Part shown: positions 56,731 through 64,000 of the stretch, one piece after another
Numbering within the stretch: position 1 is the first letter of the stretch
Layout: every line of letters begins with the position of its first letter
From: Ariolimax columbianus
Taxonomy: Eukaryota; Mollusca; Gastropoda; Stylommatophora; Arionidae
Reading direction: 5' to 3'
Assembly (NCBI GenBank): GCA_036924085.1
Contig: JAVGWX010000007.1
Location: 34,992,953 to 35,056,952, forward strand
Length of the DNA stretch: 64,000 nt
Translations under genes and position numbers: made by a program
Notes under the pieces: model-generated
What the model was told of the DNA's origin: nothing
What the model saw: only the letters and a program-made list of their open reading frames with translations
Database searches by the model: none

Positions 56731-57300
56731 CGGTAATTTCAATCAAGATTAAAATGCGGTAATTCCAAGCAAGGTTCATCATCATCAGGTCATTCAGTCC
56801 TAGGACTGGTCAACAAGCTCATGGATTTTGTCCTTCCATTTCTGCCTGTCCTCTACAGCCGTCTTTAGCTCAGCATACGTCTTCACAGCAATACCTCAAG
56901 TTTGAGACAAAAAGATATTTCTAGGTCTTCCCCTCCCTCTCCTTCCCTGCATAATGTCCTCCAAGACCTGTTTGACTGAGACCTCTCTCCGCAGATTATG
57001 TCCCAACCAGTCAAGCCGATTCCTTCTATATCAGCTTTCTCTCTTCTCCCATATCTACCAATACCTTTTCATTTGATTTCTTCTCGATCCAGCTCACTCT
57101 TTCCATCTTTCGGTAACACCACATCTCAAAAGCCCCCAAGTATATTTCCTTTCTTTTATTTATAGTTCATGTTTCAGAACCATACATTTCCACAATCCAA
57201 ACATATGTGTATTAGATTCTTTTCCATAGAGACATACTAATGTTACTGGATGTAAGGATTCTTGGTTTCTCTCTAAACACTTTCTTTGCCATTGCAATTC

Positions 57301-57730
57301 TAGATCGTATTTCTCTACAGCATCGTGCATCTCCTGTTATAGTTTGTCCAAGATATGGGAACTGGAATACCTACTCGACTTCTTTCCCTTTGATGGAACT
57401 CTTACACTGGTTGATTCTTTGGCTATGATCATTGTCTTGATTCTAGATCGTATTTCTCTACAGCATCGTGCATCTCCTGTTATAGTTTGTCCAAGATATG
57501 GGAACTGCAATACCTACTCGACTTCTTTCCCTTTGATGGTTACTCTTACACTGGTTGATTATTTGGCTATGATCATTGTCTTGATTCTAGATCGTATTTC
57601 TCTACAGCATCGTGCATCTCCTGTTATAGTTTGTCCAAGATATGGGAACTGCAATACCTACTCGACTTCTTTCCCTTTGATGGTTACTCTTACACTGGTT
57701 GATTCTTTGGCTATGATCATTGTCTTGGTC
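57301..57730 (-). repeat. 144-bp in-frame triplication inside the LINE RT thumb
   Basis: The word TAGATCGTATTTCTCTACAG begins at 57301, 57444 and 57588, steps of 143 and 144 bp. On the minus strand each unit gives 48 residues running from KTMIIAKESTSVRVTIKGKE to VLQFPYLGQTITGDARCCRE and IRSRI. The two full-length copies (57444-57730) differ at very few sites. The 144-bp step keeps the reading frame. Confidence 0.9.
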
Positions 57731-58934
57731 TTCTTTATGTTTACTTTCATGTCATAAATATCTGACAAATAGCTTCTCCGATCATTCATTTCTCCGCAAG
57801 GAACTTCAATGTGCCAATTGTCTCTCTGTTGCTTGATCCTCTTCTGAACCCAAATTGATTATCTTTCAACAGCCCATCTATGTGGTTTGTTATTCTCTTT
57901 CTGATTACTGTCGGGAGAATTTTGAAAGCATGTGATATCAGGCTTATTGTTCGGAAATTTTTGCGTTTAGTCGCGTTGGATTTCTTTAGGAGTGGAATTA
58001 TTACTGTTGTAGTGAAATCCACTGACCGATTTCCTGTGCGATAGATAGCCTGTACCAGCTGAAAAAGTTGACCATGGATATGTTCACCTGCCACTTTTAG
58101 AACCTCTATTGGTATGTCATCTATACCTACTGCTTTGTCATTTGGGATCGGGCGAAGGGCCCAGTCAAATTCTTCTCGACATATCCGTGTGTCCTCATCT
58201 CCTACTTCTTTCTCACTTGTTGTATTTGAAATTTGAGATGTATAGTTATCTTCTTCTTAATATAGTTCTGCCAGGTATTTTAACCATTTCTCTTTCTTTT
58301 GATCTTGGTCTGTAATGATGTTACCCAGTTTATCTTGTATGGCACGTGGTTGAACTCCCTTATTCTTTTAGCTGGTTTGTTTTATTTTCCAAAACATCAG
58401 GTCCGACCTCCCATCTTTTTCCATTTCTTAGATTTCTCTACAGCCTTCCTCCCATCACTCTTCTCTTGCTTTCTTGTACTCTCTGTCTATTCCATTTTTT
58501 AGCTTCCTGTAAGTCTCTCTGCCTGCTTTGGTTTTCACGTTTCTCCACTTGCGGGGCTCTGCCATTTTGAGTATTATTTCCGAATTGATCCAGAGCCTCT
58601 TTACTACAATATATATTTCTCCACTGTTTTTACTGTGGCCTCTGTCACACTATTCTCCAGCCTTTGCCATTGCTCCTCTGGCTGTTCTTATGTGGTTTGT
58701 GAGATTCCTTCAGCATTTCGACCTCTTTTGGGAATTTTGCCCTCTTTTCATCCTCCTTCAGAACTTCAAAATTCACTTGCATCTTTTTGGTTGCCTAGCT
58801 TGCTTCTATCACAGCTGGCATTTCATCATTACTCGGTTGTGGTCTGAATCTGCATCTGCACCGGGGAAGTCCACCGTTTATTTTTGTTTTTACCTGGTTC
58901 CTAAACCTAGATTTGACTAAGATATAATCAACCT

Positions 58935-59690
58935 GGCTCCTCCAGTCTCCTGGTGTGTCCATGGATCTCTCATCTAGTCTCCTGGTGTGTCCATGGATAT
59001 CTCCTCCAGTCTCCTGGTGTGTCCATGGATATCTCCTCCAGTCTCCTGGTGTATCCATGGATATCTCCTCCAGTCTACTGGTGTGTCCATGGATATCTCC
59101 TCCAGTCTCCTGGTGTGTCCATGGATATCTCCTCCAGTCTCCTGGTGTGTCCATGGATATCTCCTCCAGTCTACTGGTGTGTCCATGGATATCTCCTCCA
59201 GTTTCCTGAAATGTCCATGGATATCTCCTCCAGTCTCCTGGTATGTCAATGGATATCTCCTCCAGTCTCCTGGTGTGTCCATGGATATGTCCTCCAGTCT
59301 CCTGGTGTGTCCATGGATATCTCCTGCAGTCTCCTGGTGTGTCCATGGATATCTCCTCCAGTCTCCTGGTATGTCCATGGATATCTCCTCCAGTCTCCAG
59401 GTGTGTCAATGGATATCTCCTCCAGTCTCCTGGTGTGTCCATGGATATCTCCTCCAGTCTCCTGGTGTGTCCATGGATATCTCCTCCAGTCTCCTGGTAT
59501 GTCCATGGATATCTCCTCCAGTCTCCTGGTATGTCCATGGATATCTCCTCCAGTCTCCTGGTATGTACATGGATATCTCCTCCAGTCCCCTGGTATGTCC
59601 ATGTATATCTCCTCCAGTCTCCTGGTGTGTCCATGGATATCTCCTCCGGTCTCCTGGTGTGTCCATGAATATCTCCTCCGGTAGGGTGTT
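58935..59690 (-). repeat. 32-bp minisatellite (~24 copies) inside the LINE endonuclease domain
   Basis: The plus-strand unit is TGGATATCTCCTCCAGTCTC followed by CTGGTGTGTCCA. On the minus strand it cycles through three frames (TPGDWRRYPW, HQETGGDIHG, TRRLEEISMD). At the 5' side the LINE reads RRRYSWT and at the 3' side DWRSQVDYILVK. In the family this is the single Y-(S/T)-W-T-S-P-D-G-...-R-N-Q-(I/V)-D-Y-I motif. The array is thus an amplification of the middle of that motif. Confidence 0.9.
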
Positions 59691-59737
59691 TTATTACACG
59701 TGTTGGATACTCTGGTGCGGTAATTCCAAGCAAGGTT

Positions 59738-60164
59738 AAAATGCGGTAAATAGCAGTCGTTTTGACGAAAACAACAAAAACAATGATAACAGCGAATCGA
59801 TAGCAATACTATTAAAGATGAATGAGGTCTGTAATAAAAACAATATTCTGAGCCAGTAATCATAATGTGGGTCAGTGGGCATTGGTAGCCAGTCGGTCAA
59901 AGAATTGCTAGTCAATATGTACAATCAGGAATTTACTTCACTGATTCACATTGTAAGATTAGCCTGCTCTACGCTGAATTCGGCGCTTGTCTTGGAATAC
60001 TTGCAAATCTGGTATTCAAACCGGTAGCTAATGTCCGTTGCCAGGAAGCCTAGACTATCAATTATACGTTTTTTAATGGTAGTTTTTTTGTGTGTGGCGA
60101 TTTTACTTCATGCTGATTACTAGGCTTGGGGGCAGGTAGGTGGTGTATTGTCATTATCTTTAAA
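59738..60164. other. No recognisable gene
   Basis: The first 20 bp continue the small ~26-bp AATGCGGTAATTCCAAGCAA repeat into which the LINE landed (also at 56700-56754). Nothing else supported. Confidence 0.5.
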
Positions 60165-60765
60165 ATGGTTGCCCCGGCAGAGGCTAACTAACTGCTCTTT
60201 TATATTGAGTATGAGTTTAGTCCCCTTTAGAAGTTGTGACAGAGGGTAACTGACTGCTCTTTTATATTGGGTTTGAGCTTAGTCACCTTTAGAAGTTGTG
60301 ACAGAGGCTAACTGACTGCTCTTTTATATTGGGTATGTGCTTAGTCACCTTTAGAAGTTGTGACAGAGGCTAACTGACTGCTCTTTTATATTGGATATTA
60401 GCTTAGTCACCTTTAGAAGTTGTGACAGAGGCTAACTGACTGCTCTTTTATATTGGGTATGAGCTTAGTCACCTTTAGAAGTTGTGACAGAGGCTAACTG
60501 ACTGCTCTTTTATATTGGGTATGAGCTTAGTCACCTTTAGACGTTGTGACAGAGGCTAACTGACTGCTCTTTTATATTGGGTTTAAGCTTAGTCACCTTT
60601 AGAAGTTGTGACAGAGGCTAACTGACTGCTCTTTTATATTGGGTATGAGCTTAGTCACCTTTAGAAGTTATGACAGAGGCTAACTGACTGCTCTTTTATA
60701 TTGGGTATGAGCTTAGTCGCCTTTAGAAGTTGTGACAGAGGCTAACAGACTGCTCTTTTATATTT
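60165..60765. repeat. Minisatellite, 62-bp unit, about 9 copies
   Basis: Unit GTGACAGAGGCTAACTGACT, GCTCTTTTATATTGGGTATG, AGCTTAGTCACCTTTAGAAGTT. Copies differ by one to three bases. Confidence 0.95.
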
Positions 60766-60839
60766 TGAATTGCTAAGTGTTCATTTATGTGGACAATGTA
60801 TGCAGGGACCCTCCGAGTTTGTCGTCAGTCTCCAAGGAC

Positions 60840-61380
60840 TACACGCTATAGGTTGGTGCGACCTTGGGGTAGTAGGCCCTTTTCAGTCATGTCTGACAAT
60901 AGGTTGGTGCAACCTTGGGGTAGTAGCCCCATTTCAGTCATGTCTGACAATAGGTTGGTGCCACCTTGGGGTAGTAGGCCCTTTTCAGTCATGTCTGACT
61001 ATAGGTTGGTGCGACCTTGGGGTAGTAGGCTCTTTTCAGTCATGTCTGACTATAGGTTGGTGCGACCTTGGGGTAGTAGGCTCTTTTCAGTCATGTCTGA
61101 CTATAGGTTGGTGCGACATTGGGGTAGTAGGCCCCATTTCAGTCATGTCTGACTATAGGTTGGTGCGACCTTGGGGTAGTAGGCCCTTTTCAGTCATGTC
61201 TGACTATAGGTTGGTGCGACCTTGGGGTAGTAGGCCCTTTTCAGTCATTTCTGACTATAGGTTGGTGTGACATTGTGGAAGTAGACCCTTTTCAATCATG
61301 TCTGACTATAGGTTGGTGCGACCTTGGGGTACTAGGCCCTTTTCAGTCATGTCTGACTATAGGTTGGTGCGACCTTGGAG
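60840..61380. repeat. Minisatellite, 51-bp unit, about 11 copies, abutting a LINE 3' end
   Basis: Unit GACTATAGGTTGGTGCGACC, TTGGGGTAGTAGGCCCTTTT, CAGTCATGTCT. At 17 codons it keeps frame. The minus-strand LINE at 61381-62040 runs into it (CYSKVAPTYSQT), so the unit may come from the last codons or 3' end of that LINE. Confidence 0.95.
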
Positions 61381-62040
61381 TAGCAACCCTCAACTGTTCT
61401 GAGTTTTTGGTTTTCCCTTTCCTTGCGGAGTTGTCTGTTCACTTCTCTGTGCTGCATGAGGTTATTTTCGCCCAGCCTGAGATGGCTCTCCATTTTACAT
61501 CTCCATTTGGATGGGTCTGTAACTATGTCGTCCCAAGATGTCAAATCCATGTCCAGAATTCCCATTACCCGCAGCTGTGGTCAACCAGCTGTTCTTTTAC
61601 CACACGCCAGATACCGATAGTGAATATCTTTGTGGATGCGACCGTTTTCCATCCAACCAACATGAACAATCCATCGCAGTCTTCGTTAGCGAAGGTGAGT
61701 GCATATCTTGGAAGACCAGTGAGACAACGTACCTCCGCATTTGTCACCCTGTCTCTCCGTGAGACGACAAGGATGAATCTCATGCCGAGATCTGTGCACG
61801 CCTCGGAAAACAGATCTATCAATCTCTGGAGTGATTGTCGACTGTGAGTGACAATTGCAGTGATAACCCACGATTTAAACACTGGCACCAGCTTGATCTG
61901 ATTCTTGCGAGAAGGTCTCTTTTTAAATATGTTCTTCTCACGCGCTCCTACCATAGCCCAGACTGTGACACAGACCATGCACTGAAAAGTCAAACTGAAA
62001 CCGAGAAAGTTATATCACACCGGACACGGAGGTAAGCCAC
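61381..62040 (-). mobile_element. LINE C-terminal region
   Basis: From 62040 downward with frame changes: SLQRLIDLFSEACTDLGMRF, NAEVRCLTGLPRY, RRLRWIVHVGWMENGRIHKD, ACGKRTAGPQLR-like sequence, then ILDMDLTSWDDIVTDPSKWR and CKMESHL. The blocks match the family of 28040-28305 (RW.GHV.RM, GKRT.GRPQLR, SWE...DRSKWR). It ends at the 51-bp array. Confidence 0.75.
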
Positions 62041-62042
62041 GC

Positions 62043-64000
62043 ATGGACATGAGCAAAATGTCAGATCCTGCACTTATCAGTCACTTTAGCGACGCCTTCG
62101 AGGAAACCTCAGAATTCCCAAAAGTAGCACCATTGTTACAGAAACTTGGAAACAACTTCGATCCAACATCCACAGCACTGTGCTTGCTATTTTTGGAAGT
62201 AGCGCTGCACAATCCAATACTTGGTTAGAAGCCAGAATAAATTATATGACAGCCATCATCGAGACAAAGCGCACTGCTCTGCTTAACTACAAGTGCCTTC
62301 CAAATGCAGTCACTCTGCAATCTCTAAAATCCAACAGGAGCCAAGTTCAGCAAACAGCACGCGGCTGTGCAAATACGTACTGGCTCAATCTCAATGAAAA
62401 CATCCAGACTGCGGCACAAACAGGAAACATCAGAGAAATGTATGATAGCATAAAAAAGCTATTGGTCCCGTGCACAGGAAGACAGCGCCGCTCAAATCCA
62501 TCAGGGACGAGAAAATAACTGACAAAGAAGGCAGATGGAGCGATGGGTAGAGCACTAATCTGAACTCTACTCATGCGACAATACGGTCACTCCTACAGCC
62601 GTTGATGCTGTTCAAGGCTATACTACAATGGAGGAGCTAGACATCGAACCATCTTTAGAAGATCTCAATACAGCCATTGACAACTTGGCGCTGGGCAAAG
62701 CAGCAGGCAGTAAATATGCATTCTTTAAACCGTCACCCTTGCTGCTATGCCAGAGTTGGAAAGAGGCCATCACACCTCACGATATGAGAAATTCAAAAAT
62801 TGTCACATTATACAACAATAAAGATGATAGAAGTGACTAATAATTACAGAGGCATCTCACTGCTCAGTGATGTTGGCAAAGTCTTTGCCAGAGTGATCTT
62901 ACTGCGACTACACAAACTGGATGAGTGCGTGTACCCAGAGTGATCTTACTGCGGCTACACAAACTGGATGAGTGCGTGTACCCAGAGTGATCTTACTGCG
63001 GCTACACAAACTGACTGAGCGTGTGTACCCAGAGGGATCTTACTGCAGCTACACAAAATGGCTGAGCGTGTGTATCCAGAGTGATCTTACTGCGGCTACA
63101 CAAACTGACTGAGCGTGTGTACCCAGAGGGATCTTACTGCAGCTACACAAAATGGCTGAGCGTGTGTATCCAGAGTGATCTTACTGCGGCTACACAAACT
63201 GACTGAGCGTGTGTACCCAGAGGGATCTTACTGCAGCTACACAAAATGGCTGAGCGTGTGTATCCAGAGTGATCTTACTGCGGCTACACAAACTGGCTGA
63301 GCGTGTGTACCCAGGGTGATCTTACTGTGGCTACACAAACTGGCTGAGCGTGTGTATCCAGAGTGATCTTACTGCGGCTACACAAACTGGCTGAGCGTGT
63401 GTACCCAGAGTGATCTTACTGCCGCTACACAAACTGGCTGAGCGTGTGTACCCAGAATGATCTTACTGCGGCTACACAAACTGGCTGAGCGTGTGTATAC
63501 AGAGTGATCTTACTGCGGCTACACAAACTGGCTGAGCGTGTATATCCAGAGTGATCTTACTGCGGCTACACAAACTGGCTGAGCGTGTGTACCCAGAGTG
63601 ATCTTACTGCGGCTTCACAAACTGGCTGAGCGTGTGTACCCAGAGTGATCTTACTGCAGCTACACAAACTGGCTGAGCGTGTACACCCAGAGTGATCTTA
63701 TTGCGGCTACACAAACTAGCTGAGCGTACACAAACTGACTGAGCGTGTGTATCCAGAGTTATCTTACTGCGGCTACACAAACTGACTGAGCGTGTGTACC
63801 CAGAGTGATCTTACTGCGGCTACACAAACTGACTGAGCGTGTGTACCCAGAGTGATCTTACTGCGGCTACACAAACTGACTGAGCGTGTGTACCCAGAGT
63901 GATCTTACTGCGGCTACACAAACTGGCTGAGCGTGTGTATCCAGAGTCACAATGTGGATTCCGTTCTGGAATACCAACGATCGACATGATCTTCTCTCTA
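62043..64000 (+). mobile_element. LINE: endonuclease-RT linker and RT start, RT split by a 49-bp array
   Basis: The plus strand reads WLEARINYMTAIIETKRTAL, LNYKCLP, RSQVQQTARGCANTYWLNLN, ENIQTAAQTGNIREMYDSIK, then MEELDIEPSLEDLNTAIDNL, ALGKAAGS, DMRNSKIVTLYNNKDDRSD and NYRGISLLSDVGKVFARVIL followed by LRLHKLDECVYPE. The array then begins, and after it ESQCGFRSGIPTIDMIFSL continues the RT to the window edge. The domain order and motif wording (K-A-x-G-S, NYRGISLLS, VYPESQCGFR) are those of an abundant invertebrate LINE. Only a few frameshifts are needed. Confidence 0.9.
62890..63947 (+). repeat. 49-bp minisatellite (~21 copies) inside the LINE RT
   Basis: Unit AGAGTGATCTTACTGCGGCT, ACACAAACTGGCTGAGCGTG, TGTACCCAG. 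It encodes R-V-I-L-L-R-L-H-K-L-A-E-R-V-Y-P-E in the frame of the first copy. Because it is 49 bp, each further copy shifts frame. Between about 63010 and 63290 the copies form 98-bp pairs (CAGAGGGATC with AAAATGG, then CAGAGTGATC with AAACTGA) repeated three times. One copy at about 63722 is shortened. Confidence 0.95.

Larger units (their letters stand above)
56755..59737 (-). mobile_element. LINE insertion with 22-bp target-site duplication, two internal arrays
   Basis: An identical 22-bp sequence starting TGCGGTAATTCCAAGC lies at 56755-56776 and 59716-59737. Between them, on the minus strand from 59715, is one 5'-truncated LINE. The endonuclease end comes first: NTCNKTPYRRRYSWT, then the 32-bp array, RSQVDYILVKSRFRNQ, and FPGADADSDHNRVMM at about 58.85 kb. 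A long linker follows, then RT: RPIPNDKAVGIDDIPIEVLK, TTTVIIPLLKKSNATKRKNF, RTISLISHAFKILPTVIRKR and DNQFGFRRGSSNRETIGTLK (57786-58150). The palm with YADD is deleted at about 57780. Then NIKKTKTMIIAKES, the 144-bp triplicate, FEMWCYRKMERVSW and KREGKT-type blocks run to 56777. The preserved SDHN and RT motifs with many stops elsewhere suggest middle age. Confidence 0.85.

Noticed and set aside
58795..59733. Long repetitive frames (up to 312 residues) on both strands
   Set aside because: They are translations of the 32-bp array read through the LINE endonuclease. Frame cycling every unit shows no protein selection.

Overview
This is animal nuclear DNA, and almost all of it is non-genic. I see no rRNA or tRNA gene, no operon and no CRISPR. 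Most recognisable coding sequence belongs to decayed non-LTR retrotransposons (LINEs) of at least five families, with relics of mariner-like and piggyBac-like DNA transposons and three kinds of short retroposon. The only convincing host sequence is one 78-bp exon at 10266-10343 (minus). It encodes part of the N-terminal PH domain of a phospholipase C-beta and has a good splice donor and an acceptable acceptor. The rest of the window is therefore probably very large introns or flanks of that gene. The mix of LINE families, tRNA-type SINEs and many minisatellites suggests a lophotrochozoan, most likely a mollusc (gastropod-like). That is a judgement from family resemblance, not a measurement.

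Layout. 1-2.6 kb: broken element-derived gene, then LINE RT/RNase H relics. 2.6-6.4 kb: a perfect hairpin, a 46-bp array, a SINE and two copies of a ~340-bp retroposon with target-site duplications. 7.2-9.4 kb: LINEs. 9.4-10.4 kb: microsatellites and the PLC-beta exon. 10.4-14.9 kb: LINE, SINE, a 173-bp satellite of five almost identical copies, then a LINE with an internal 49-bp duplication. 15-24 kb: small arrays and LINE pieces. 24.5-37 kb: LINE endonuclease, a piggyBac-like relic, LINE 3' ends, and a LINE that keeps the ORF1 end plus the endonuclease. 37.4-40.4 kb: a LINE split by a 2.4-kb array of 30-bp units. 40.6-48.1 kb: mostly arrays. 48.6-50.3 kb: a LINE whose C-terminal motifs have become arrays. 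51-55.4 kb: arrays, a mariner-like N-terminus and a SINE piece. 55.7-64 kb: four LINE copies, three of them with arrays inside or attached.

Main theme. Adding the spans I list, tandem repeats fill roughly a quarter of the window. In at least five independent places (37.6-40.0, 49.4-50.3, 57.3-57.7, 58.9-59.7 and 62.9-63.9 kb) the repeat unit is a short piece of a LINE reading frame. In four of these the same LINE resumes on the far side. A sixth place (14.3 kb) shows what could be the first step, a single 49-bp duplication inside an RT domain. Together they suggest a process that turns inserted LINE coding sequence into minisatellite DNA. The second theme is parasitism between elements. A tRNA-headed SINE (11.5-11.9 kb) ends in the same tail as one LINE family. 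The ~340-bp retroposon ends in a GAA-type tail like another.

All LINE and transposon family calls rest on motif recognition from memory. No alignment or search was run. Boundaries of decayed elements and of arrays are approximate to about 10-50 bp unless a target-site duplication is given.
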